Source of the DNA: Trueperaceae bacterium | Lineage (GTDB): Bacteria > Deinococcota > Deinococci > Deinococcales > Trueperaceae | Length of the DNA stretch: 64,000 nucleotides | Reading direction: 5' to 3' | Assembly: GCA_036381595.1 (NCBI GenBank) | Contig: DASVCN010000041.1 | Span: 1 to 64,000 of the forward strand | Part shown: piece by piece, positions 40,461 through 47,962 of the stretch | Layout: every line of letters begins with the position of its first letter | How positions within the stretch are numbered: position 1 is the first letter of the stretch | Notes under the pieces: model-generated | Told to the model about the DNA's origin: nothing | What the model saw: the letters and a program-made list of their open reading frames with translations, nothing else | Databases searched by the model: none | Program-made: the position numbers and the translations under genes

Positions 40461-41180
40461 CTAGGAGGGCGGGGTCGATTCGAGCGCAGTCACGTCGGGA
40501 GCCGCCTCGAGTTCGACGATGAAGGCTGGCAGGAAGTATTGGATGAGGGGTCCGATGGCGAGCGCGAAGAGCAGCGTGCCCACCCCCACCACCCCGCCCA
40601 GCAGCCAGCCCACCGTCACCACGACGACCTCGAGGCCGGTGCGTACCAGGCGGAGGCTCAATCCGCTCTTGCGTGACAGGCCGGTCATCAGTCCGTCCCG
40701 TGGGCCCGGTCCCAGCTGGGTGCCTATGTACATCGCCGTAGCAACCCCGTTCAGCACGGTCCCGGCGACCATGAAGAGCAGCTGCCAAGGCAGGCCGACG
40801 GCTTGCGGCAGGAAGTGGAGGCTGACGTCCGTCGCCACCCCAATCCACAGGGCGTTGGCGATCGTCCCGAGCCCCGGACTCTGACGCAGCGGTATCCATA
40901 GGAGCAGCACTACCAGCGAGACGATGACCACGATCGTGCCGATCGAAAGCGGCAGGTTGGTGGCGACCCCGTAGTGCAGTACGTCCCAGGGGAGCATGCC
41001 CAGCTGGCTGCGGATCATCAGCGCCATCGAGAAGCCGAAGAGCGAGAGACCGACGAAGAGCTGCACCAGACGCAACGGCAGACGCCCCGCCCGCAACTGA
41101 GCGAGCGGCGTCAGGTTGAGCAGTCGAGCCTTGGGAGCGCCGCCGGCTCCCGGTCGGAGGCGGCGGGTGAAGAAGGTCAT
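40461..41180 (-). CDS. YczE/YitT-like multi-pass membrane protein
   Basis: This 239-residue membrane protein has about five hydrophobic segments and the YczE pattern: LVQLFVGLSLFGFSMALMIR, SQLGMLPWDVLHYGVA, and MYIGTQLGPGPRDGLMTGLS. YczE relatives are linked to peptide-synthetase function or antibiotic production in Bacillus, but the molecular role is unknown. The ATG at 41180 is chosen because the upstream extension has no homology. It follows the small-protein gene by 58 bases on the same strand. Confidence 0.82.
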   Translation of the reverse strand: MTFFTRRLRPGAGGAPKARLLNLTPLAQLRAGRLPLRLVQLFVGLSLFGFSMALMIRSQLGMLPWDVLHYGVATNLPLSIGTIVVIVSLVVLLLWIPLRQSPGLGTIANALWIGVATDVSLHFLPQAVGLPWQLLFMVAGTVLNGVATAMYIGTQLGPGPRDGLMTGLSRKSGLSLRLVRTGLEVVVVTVGWLLGGVVGVGTLLFALAIGPLIQYFLPAFIVELEAAPDVTALESTPPS

Positions 41181-41238
41181 GAGACCGATGATTGCACTCC
41201 CACCCTTGGACCGATGATGCCCGGACGGCAGGGCCGAA

Positions 41239-41367
41239 CTACCGCCGGTGGCTTCTGCCGCCGGCCGCACCGTATGGCCGCAGCTCGGCCGCCAGCTCCA
41301 CCGTCCGCTTCAGCAGCTCCTGGAGGACGAGGTCGGCCTCTTCGGGCAGTCCCGGGCGCATCATCAT
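41239..41367 (-). CDS. Small protein of 42 residues coupled to the oxidoreductase gene
   Basis: This frame starts with three ATG codons at 41367, the first overlapping the stop codon of the Gfo/Idh/MocA gene (TGATG). GGAGGGGAGG lies upstream inside that gene. It encodes a soluble amphipathic helix (RPGLPEEADLVLQELLKRTV, then ELAAELRPYG) with a basic end. The helix pattern, the stop-start overlap and the ribosome binding site support a real gene, but it is unrecognised and short. Confidence 0.45.
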   Translation of the reverse strand: MMMRPGLPEEADLVLQELLKRTVELAAELRPYGAAGGRSHRR

Positions 41368-42506
41368 CAGTCGTCCAACCTCCCCTCCTCAAGGCCCAAA
41401 GGCAGAGGAGCGGGTCTCCCGCAGCTGCTACTCACCTCGGTGCGACGGCCCTCGTCCGACGCCTCGAGTATCGACTGCATGACGTCGAGGACGTGGTACG
41501 CGAGCTCTCCGTTGGCCCGGTGGTCCCGGCCCGAGGCGAGCGCGTGTGCCATGTCGGCCAGCCCCAGCCCGCGGCTGTTGCTGGTGTAACCGTGGGTCAG
41601 AGGAACCTCGGCCCACTCCTTCTCCCCCTTGCGCCGCAGGCGAACCGGTCCCCCGAAGGTATTGGGGTCGGGCACATCGATAGTCCCCTCACTCCCATAG
41701 ATCTCCATCCTGGGAAGCCGGCTCGCCTGCACGTCGAACGAGGTCATGAGCGTGGCGACGGCGCCCGAGTGGAAATCGCAGAGCCCGGTTATGTGGGTAG
41801 GCGTTTCGACCCGGAGGGTCTGCCCGGCCAGCGGCTTGCTGGTTATCAATCTCTCCGGGAAAGAGGTGGCGGCCTGCCCGCTCACGGCGGCGATCGGGCC
41901 GAGGAAGGAGATGAGCGCGGTGAGGTAGTAGGGGCCCATGTCGAAGAGTGGGCCGGCGCCGGGCCGGTAGAAGAAGCCCGGGTCGGGGTGCCACATCTCG
42001 ACCCCGCTGCTCATCATGAACGCCGTGGCGGCCACCGGCCTCCCGATGGCACCCTCATCGATGAGCTTCCGCACGGTCTGGAGGCCGGCGCCCAGGAAGG
42101 TGTCGGGAGCGCAGCCGATCCTCAGGTCCCGGGAGTGGGCCAACTCCAGCAACTCGCTTCCATCCTCGCGACGGGTGGCGAGCGGCTTCTCGCTGTAGAC
42201 GTGCTTCCCCGCCTCCAGGATCAGCTTGCTCACCTGAGCGTGCACGTTCGGCACGGTCAGGTTGATGACGGCCTCGATCTCGTCATCGAGCAGGAGCGAC
42301 TCTACCGGCTGGGCGCGCACCCCGAACTCTTCCGCCCGGGCCCGGGCGCGCTCTGGGTCCAGGTCGGAAACGGCGACGACCCTCAGCCGCTCGAACTGCC
42401 GTGCCACCTTCAGGTAGGTGGCGCTGATGTTGCCGCAGCCGATGATGCCGACCCGCAGCGGCGCCCTCGTCGCGGGCTGCGCCACGACTGGCTCGGTCCC
42501 GGTCAC
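41367..42506 (-). CDS. Gfo/Idh/MocA-family NAD(P)-dependent sugar oxidoreductase
   Basis: This protein of about 379 residues has a Rossmann domain starting RVGIIGCGNISATYLKVARQ, the conserved KHVYSEKPLATRREDG segment with the EKP catalytic Lys, and a C-terminal dimerisation domain (PYYLTALISFLGPIAAVSGQ). These enzymes oxidise or reduce sugars, inositols or bile pigments. A GTG at 42506 gives a 4-base overlap (GTGA) with the ThuA gene upstream; a GTG at 42518 is an alternative. The ThuA neighbour supports a sugar role. Confidence 0.9.
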   Translation of the reverse strand: MTGTEPVVAQPATRAPLRVGIIGCGNISATYLKVARQFERLRVVAVSDLDPERARARAEEFGVRAQPVESLLLDDEIEAVINLTVPNVHAQVSKLILEAGKHVYSEKPLATRREDGSELLELAHSRDLRIGCAPDTFLGAGLQTVRKLIDEGAIGRPVAATAFMMSSGVEMWHPDPGFFYRPGAGPLFDMGPYYLTALISFLGPIAAVSGQAATSFPERLITSKPLAGQTLRVETPTHITGLCDFHSGAVATLMTSFDVQASRLPRMEIYGSEGTIDVPDPNTFGGPVRLRRKGEKEWAEVPLTHGYTSNSRGLGLADMAHALASGRDHRANGELAYHVLDVMQSILEASDEGRRTEVSSSCGRPAPLPLGLEEGRLDD

Positions 42507-43147
42507 CGCGCCGCCCACAACATCCCCCTGAGCGTGAGTTCGGCGACCTCGGGGATGTCGAAATCGCGACGCTGATGACCCAAGGAGCTGTAGAAGACGC
42601 GGCCCTCGCCCCAGCGCCGCTTCCAGGCGACCGGCATCTCCACGCCCGCCACCCAGGGGTGGGTTTCGCCACTGAACACGGTCGTCGCGAGCACCTCGTT
42701 CGATGGATCGACGTGAAGGTAGTACTGTTCCGAGGTGATCGAGAAGTCGCTCAAGCCGCGCGTAAGTTCGTCATCGCCGGTGAACTTCACTACGTAGGTG
42801 ACGTCGTCCCCTCCCGGATGGGCTACGAACTGACCGCCCACCATGAACTGGAAGGTGGGGCGGGAGCGGAAGGCGTCGCCCATCCCTCCGTGCCAGCCTG
42901 CCAGGCCGACGCCGTTGCGGACCGCCTCCTTCAGTCCCTTCTCCTGCTCGTCGCTCAGCTCTCCCATCGTCCAGATCGGGACGATCAGGTCGAACCCCTC
43001 GAGGCGGCGCTGGTCCTCGAGCGGCTCGAGCGAGTCCACGGCTTCTACCTCGACGCCTTCGGCAGAGAGCCGCTCGCTGGCCCATACCTGGAACTCGACC
43101 GGCTGATGCCCCGGCCAGCCACCATAGACGATGAGTGCGCGCTTCAT
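42503..43147 (-). CDS. ThuA-like protein (trehalose utilisation family)
   Basis: This protein of about 214 residues has a glutamine-amidotransferase-like fold: MKRALIVYGGWPGHQPVEFQ, LEGFDLIVPIWTMGELSDEQ, GLAGWHGGMGDAFRSRPTF, and PVAWKRRWGEGRVFYSSLGH. ThuA is part of trehalose, sucrose and maltose oxidation in rhizobia. The ATG at 43147 follows GGAGGACGTC. It is coupled to the oxidoreductase gene by a 4-base overlap, matching the usual ThuA-oxidoreductase pairing. Confidence 0.9.
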   Translation of the reverse strand: MKRALIVYGGWPGHQPVEFQVWASERLSAEGVEVEAVDSLEPLEDQRRLEGFDLIVPIWTMGELSDEQEKGLKEAVRNGVGLAGWHGGMGDAFRSRPTFQFMVGGQFVAHPGGDDVTYVVKFTGDDELTRGLSDFSITSEQYYLHVDPSNEVLATTVFSGETHPWVAGVEMPVAWKRRWGEGRVFYSSLGHQRRDFDIPEVAELTLRGMLWAAR

Positions 43148-43314
43148 GACGTCCTCCAAGGCAGCCGTCTGATCGGGGCTGCTTCCGGTATCAGATTCGG
43201 CCATCCTACCTTGGCCGGCCGGTTGACTCCCCTGTTGGGTGGCCGCGAAGATGGTCTGGTCGTGCTCCCCGGTACCGCCCCCGACGATCGGCCGCTGATG
43301 GCGGCTTGCTGCTG

Positions 43315-43944
43315 ATGGCCGCCATACCCGTGTTCCTGCGTGGTCTTGGCGACTGGTGGCGAGACTGGGTGAACATGGCGGTGCTAAACCTCGCCTGGAT
43401 GCTCTGCTGGCTCACCGTGGTCCTGGGCCCCCCGGCGACCTTCGCCGCTTACCGGGTCGCGAACGACTTCGCGCACGAACGCACCCTCTACCCCCGGGAG
43501 TTGCCCTCGATGCTGCGCCGCTACTTCCTGAAGAGCTGGCTCTGGTTCCTGCTGCAACTGCTGGTGGCAGCAGGCGTGCTGGTAAATCTTCAGTTCTACG
43601 GCGGGCTGGGCAGCGGCCTCGGCTCCGTGTTGCAGGGAGCTACGCTCGCGGCTGCCGTCGCCTGGCTGCTGCTGCAGCTCTACGCTCTCCCCTACCTCAT
43701 GGAACAGGATCGCCCGAGCCTGCGGCAGGCGCTGCGGAACTCGCTTCTAACGACGCTGGCCAGCCCGCTCTACACCCTGATACTGGGCGTGGTCATCGCG
43801 ATACTGCTGGCACTCTGCGTCCGGCTGCCCTTCCTCCTCCTCTTCGGTATCCCCATGCTCATCGCCGTCACCTGCTCACACGCCGTACTGGAACGGCTGG
43901 AGCGGTTCGGTAAACGGACCGCCCCCGAGGAAGACGGCGGCTGA
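43315..43944 (+). CDS. DUF624 (YesL-like) membrane protein
   Basis: This protein of about 209 residues has four or five hydrophobic helices: MAVLNLAWMLCWLTVVLGPP, FLLQLLVAAGVLVNLQF, LYTLILGVVIAILLALCVRL, and LLFGIPMLIAVTCSHAVLE. The pattern LNLAWMLCWLTV followed by PPATFAAYRVAND fits the YesL family, which is common in sugar-utilisation loci. The start is uncertain: ATG at 43315 or TTG at 43306, both without a clear ribosome binding site. It converges on the GH38 operon. Confidence 0.75.
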   Translation: MAAIPVFLRGLGDWWRDWVNMAVLNLAWMLCWLTVVLGPPATFAAYRVANDFAHERTLYPRELPSMLRRYFLKSWLWFLLQLLVAAGVLVNLQFYGGLGSGLGSVLQGATLAAAVAWLLLQLYALPYLMEQDRPSLRQALRNSLLTTLASPLYTLILGVVIAILLALCVRLPFLLLFGIPMLIAVTCSHAVLERLERFGKRTAPEEDGG

Positions 43945-44049
43945 AGGCGGGATCGGCGCGATGAGGCACGCGGAGCTGTCCGCCGTCCTGTCGAGACGTA
44001 CAGCTAGCAGGGCAGCGCTCGAACGCCAGTTGCTCCTGCGCCATCCGAG

Positions 44050-47000
44050 TCAGTGCTGGAACCACACCCGGAACGTCTTGATCTCGAACGGCGCAAGCGG
44101 GAAGCTGATGGAATGGCGGTCGTGAGCGACCGGGGCGCTTCCCTCCTCGACCAGGTTGCACTCGACCGCGCGCGCCAGCGGCCTCCCGAAGCTCAACCTG
44201 ACCTCTCCGCTCCGGAACTGCTTCGCCTCGTAGACCCGAACGATCCAGCCGTCGCCGTCCTCGGCCCTCTTCACGGTCTCGATCAGGGCGTTGTCGCTGT
44301 CGCTGCGAGCGAAGGAGAACTCGCGCGGGATCGGTCCAGCAGGGGCCACACGGCCAGCAGCCGGTTCGGGGTCTCTTCCGTCGCCCACTGTCGGGGCGGA
44401 CGCGGCAGGTTGCACGGCTAGGAGCGGAACGTTGAGGTCGTAGCCCTGCGGGATCACTCCGCCCTCGCGCCAGGTTCCCCGGTGGGGCAGCAGCGAGTAG
44501 GTGAACCGGTGCAGGCCCTTGTCGGCGAGCGGGTCGGGCCTCACCGGCGATTTGATCAAGGTCAGCCGCATGACGTTGTCCTTGACGTCGTGGCCGTACT
44601 TGCAGTCGTTGAGGAGCGCTACCCCGTAGTTGCCCTCGGAGAGGTCCGCCCACTTGTGACCTACGACCTCGAAGCGGGCCCAGTCCCAGGAGGTGTTCCA
44701 GTGGGTGGGTCGTTCGATGTTGCCGAACTGGATGTCGAAGGTGGCGCGGTTCGCCCGGATGTCCACCGGGAAGGCGGCCTTGAGCAGGATCTGCGACTCG
44801 TGCCAGTCGACCTCGGTCACGAAGTCGATGCGTGGGTTGTTGGCGTAGACGACCAGTCGCTGGGTGATGGTCGAGTCGAGGAAGCGCCAGGCCAGCCTGA
44901 GCACGCCACGGAGCGGTCCGGCCTCCTCGACCCGGGCCTCGACCAGGCCGTCTACCTCGCGCATCTTCTCCTGGTAGTAGAGGTCGATGTCCCAGGCGTC
45001 GAACTTGAGCGGTTTGTCTTCGAACGCCTGCAGGACGTTGCCGCGGGAACCCTCTGCAAGCACCTGACGACCGGCTCGCTTGTCGAAGACCGAGACCAGC
45101 TGCCCCCGCTCGTCCAGTTCGAGCCGGTAGCAGGGAGTGTCGATCACCCGATCGCCCATCGAGATCGGAGCGGCAGGGCCCTGGCCCTCGTCGACCAGCC
45201 GGTAGCTGCGGTAGCCGAGGGGCGGTAGTGCCGGCAGGTCGATCAGGAGACGCTCGCCGTCCGCAGAGAGCTGCCTGGGCAGCGGCTCGCCGTCCTCCGC
45301 CGCCACCGTCTTGCCCTCGAGGGAGGGTCGCCACGGGATCTCCAGCAGACCGCCTCGCTCGAAGCCCAACGGGTTGAGGACCAGCAGCTCCTCCGGCCCC
45401 AACTCCAGTCGGGCCGACAGGCGGCCGGCCGCCTGGGCACTCGCGCGCTCCCCGATCTCGTTGATGACCTCGAAGTCGCGGTCGCTGTCCTCGTACACCT
45501 CGCGGATGGAGGAGCCGGGCAGGATGTCGTGGAACTGGTTGAGCAGCAAGCGCTCCCAACCCTCGGTCAGGTCGGGGTACTCCTGCTCCCCGATGAGGAT
45601 GTCGGCGATCGACGAGAGCCACTCGGCCCGGTGGTAGAGAAGCTCGGCCTTCCGGTTGTTGCGCTTGGTCCTGGCCTGGCTGGTGTACGTGCCGCGATGG
45701 TATTCGAGGTAGAGTTCACCGTCCCAGACGGGCAACTCCTGGCCCTCGAGGCGTTTCTCCAGCCGCTCGAAGAACGGCTCCACGTGGCCCAGGTTCACCT
45801 TCGGCAGTCCCGGCAGATTGCACATCGCCCGGGCCTGCTCGAGCATCTCCTTCGTTGGCCCGCCGCCGCCGTCGCCCCAGCCGAACGCCTGCAGCAGTTC
45901 GCTGTTGATGCCCTTCTGCTGGTAGTTGTCCCAGAGTCCCTTCACATCCTTCGGCTCGAGCTGCCCGTTGTAGGTGAAGGCCTTGGAGTTCTCCTCCGGA
46001 GTGGTGATGAAATGGGCGAGGATCTCGCTGCCGTCTATCCCCCGCCATCTGAAGGTGTCGTAGGAGAAGCGGTTGAACTGGCTCCACGAGATCTTGGTCG
46101 TCATGAAGTAGTCGATACCGCTCTTCTTCATGATCTGCGGCAGAGCCGAGGAGTAACCGAAGACGTCGGGCAGCCACACCACCCGGCTCTCGCGGCCGAA
46201 CTTCTCGCGGATGTAGCGCCTGCCGTGGAGCAGTTGCCGCACCAGCGACTCGCCGCTGGGCAGGTTGACGTCCGGCTCGATCCACATGCCGCCGGTGATC
46301 TCCCACTCGCCGATCTCGATCTTCTCGCGCACCTGGGCGAAGATCTCGGGGTAGTCGTGTTCGAGGTACTTGTAGAGCTGCGGTGAGGAGTGCATGAAGC
46401 GGTACTCGGGGTACTGGCGCAGCAGGTGGAGCGCGGTCGAGAAGGTGCGGGCGGCCTTCTCGCGGCTGTGCCTGAGCCGCCACAGCCAGGCCATGTCGAT
46501 GTGGGCGTGGCCCACGCCAACGACGGTCGGCTTCTCCTGCTCGAGCGCCTGCCACGCCGTCGCCTGCCGGCGCAGGAAGTCGAGCGCCTCGCCCACCGAG
46601 CAGTAGAACTCCTCGGAGCGCGGCCGGCTCCAGTCGATCAAGGCGAATGAGCGGTCGAGGCCGTCGATCATGCGGACGTAGCGCCAGTCGCGCGAGTCGA
46701 GCTGCTCGAGCGTCTTGTGGACGGTGTTAGCGAGGTAGTAGAACTCCTCGGCGCTCGGGTCGATCCGGACCAGTTCCGCGACCTTGAAGCGGCGCCGGTC
46801 GGGCACGCCCAGCACCCCACTCCAGGCTTTGAGAGCGACGACGATCTCGCCGTCGGCAACGACCTCGGGCGGCAGCCAAGCCTCCTCGTGCCAGATATCG
46901 ATCGCCTGGAGCGGGAAGCCGTTGACGTAGAGGAGGGTCTCGGCGGTCGAGTCACCCCCGTCGCGCGGGCCAACCAGGAAGCGGAGCGCCAGCTTCTCGA

Positions 47001-47238
47001 GCAGTAGCCGCTCGGGGATGGGCACGACCGCCCGGAACCAGACGGTTTCGTCGTATCCGCCCCAGGTGCCGCCGACTTCGAAGATGGGCCAGTGGCCGTC
47101 GGCGAAGTCGCTGTGTTGAGCGCCGGGGCAGTCACCTTCGTGGAAGCGGAACGCCGGGATGGACAAGGCCTCCCGTCTGATGCTCTCGCGGATCTCGCCT
47201 AGCTGCTTCTCTATCTTCTCGCTGGTAAGGACCTGCAT
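44050..47238 (-). CDS. GH38 alpha-mannosidase (long form)
   Basis: This 1062-residue enzyme has about 230 residues ahead of the catalytic domain, then VVGVGHAHIDMAWLWRLRHS with zinc ligands H246 and D248, and RVVWLPDVFGYSSALPQI with nucleophile D358. A middle three-helix bundle and a large C-terminal beta domain follow (PCYRLELDERGQLVSVFDKR). It removes alpha-linked mannose. No signal peptide is present, so it acts in the cytoplasm on imported oligosaccharides. The ATG at 47238 has GGAG upstream. It is the last gene of the locus, 85 bases after the SIS gene. Confidence 0.93.
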   Translation of the reverse strand: MQVLTSEKIEKQLGEIRESIRREALSIPAFRFHEGDCPGAQHSDFADGHWPIFEVGGTWGGYDETVWFRAVVPIPERLLLEKLALRFLVGPRDGGDSTAETLLYVNGFPLQAIDIWHEEAWLPPEVVADGEIVVALKAWSGVLGVPDRRRFKVAELVRIDPSAEEFYYLANTVHKTLEQLDSRDWRYVRMIDGLDRSFALIDWSRPRSEEFYCSVGEALDFLRRQATAWQALEQEKPTVVGVGHAHIDMAWLWRLRHSREKAARTFSTALHLLRQYPEYRFMHSSPQLYKYLEHDYPEIFAQVREKIEIGEWEITGGMWIEPDVNLPSGESLVRQLLHGRRYIREKFGRESRVVWLPDVFGYSSALPQIMKKSGIDYFMTTKISWSQFNRFSYDTFRWRGIDGSEILAHFITTPEENSKAFTYNGQLEPKDVKGLWDNYQQKGINSELLQAFGWGDGGGGPTKEMLEQARAMCNLPGLPKVNLGHVEPFFERLEKRLEGQELPVWDGELYLEYHRGTYTSQARTKRNNRKAELLYHRAEWLSSIADILIGEQEYPDLTEGWERLLLNQFHDILPGSSIREVYEDSDRDFEVINEIGERASAQAAGRLSARLELGPEELLVLNPLGFERGGLLEIPWRPSLEGKTVAAEDGEPLPRQLSADGERLLIDLPALPPLGYRSYRLVDEGQGPAAPISMGDRVIDTPCYRLELDERGQLVSVFDKRAGRQVLAEGSRGNVLQAFEDKPLKFDAWDIDLYYQEKMREVDGLVEARVEEAGPLRGVLRLAWRFLDSTITQRLVVYANNPRIDFVTEVDWHESQILLKAAFPVDIRANRATFDIQFGNIERPTHWNTSWDWARFEVVGHKWADLSEGNYGVALLNDCKYGHDVKDNVMRLTLIKSPVRPDPLADKGLHRFTYSLLPHRGTWREGGVIPQGYDLNVPLLAVQPAASAPTVGDGRDPEPAAGRVAPAGPIPREFSFARSDSDNALIETVKRAEDGDGWIVRVYEAKQFRSGEVRLSFGRPLARAVECNLVEEGSAPVAHDRHSISFPLAPFEIKTFRVWFQH

Positions 47239-47323
47239 GGGGGACTCCAGGTGGGGGTGCCGGTGATCGTCCCGGCCGGTGGGGGCGGTTGGCGGTCCCG
47301 GTCGCGCAGGGCACGCCAAGGTT

Positions 47324-47962
47324 TCATTCGGGGAAGAGGGCCAGCTCGAGCATCTCGCAAAGTGCGTGATAGATGGGCAGATGGCGCTCCTGGATCTTCA
47401 GGGTCTCGTCTTCCGGCACCCGCACGACGACGTCGGACAGTTCGGGCAGGTCGCCGCCGCTGCGGCCGCTGAACCCGATCGTCGCCATGCCCAGGTAGCG
47501 GGCAACGCGCAGGGCGTTGAGGACGTTCTTCGATCGCCCGGAGGTGCTGATCCCGATCAGGACGTCACCTGGGCGGCCGTAACCGTAGACCTGCTGGGCG
47601 TAGACCATGTCGGCCGCTACGTCGTTGGCGAAGGCGGTTATGAGGCCGCTCTGGCTCACGAGCGAGATCGCCGGCAAGGCGCCCTGGAGGTGTGCTGCCA
47701 GGTACTCGCCTTCGTCCGGGAAAGCCTCGAGCAGCTTCGTTCGGTCGGCGGCAGGCAGCGGCCGCTTCGAGAGGAACCCTTTCATGAGTTCGCCCACCAG
47801 GTGCTCGCAATCGGCAGCCGAACCGCCGTTGCCGCAGAGGAGCAGCTTGCCGCCCTTCTCGAAACAGTCGACCAGGACCTGGAATGCGGCGTCGATGTCG
47901 GGAACGCACTCGTCGAGTTCGGGGTAGCGGGCGATGAGTTCGGGAAGCACTGCTCCGCTCAA
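47324..47962 (-). CDS. SIS-domain sugar isomerase (GmhA-like)
   Basis: This 212-residue protein has the phosphosugar-binding SIS fold: KLLLCGNGGSAADCEHLVGE, QVYGYGRPGDVLIGISTSG and MATIGFSGRSGGDLPELSDV. The closest pattern is phosphoheptose isomerase GmhA, although in a glycan locus it may act on other sugar phosphates. The start is a TTG at 47962 that overlaps the GH38 stop codon by 4 bases, with GGAGGAGAAGG upstream. It lies between the two mannosidase genes. Confidence 0.88.
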   Translation of the reverse strand: MSGAVLPELIARYPELDECVPDIDAAFQVLVDCFEKGGKLLLCGNGGSAADCEHLVGELMKGFLSKRPLPAADRTKLLEAFPDEGEYLAAHLQGALPAISLVSQSGLITAFANDVAADMVYAQQVYGYGRPGDVLIGISTSGRSKNVLNALRVARYLGMATIGFSGRSGGDLPELSDVVVRVPEDETLKIQERHLPIYHALCEMLELALFPE

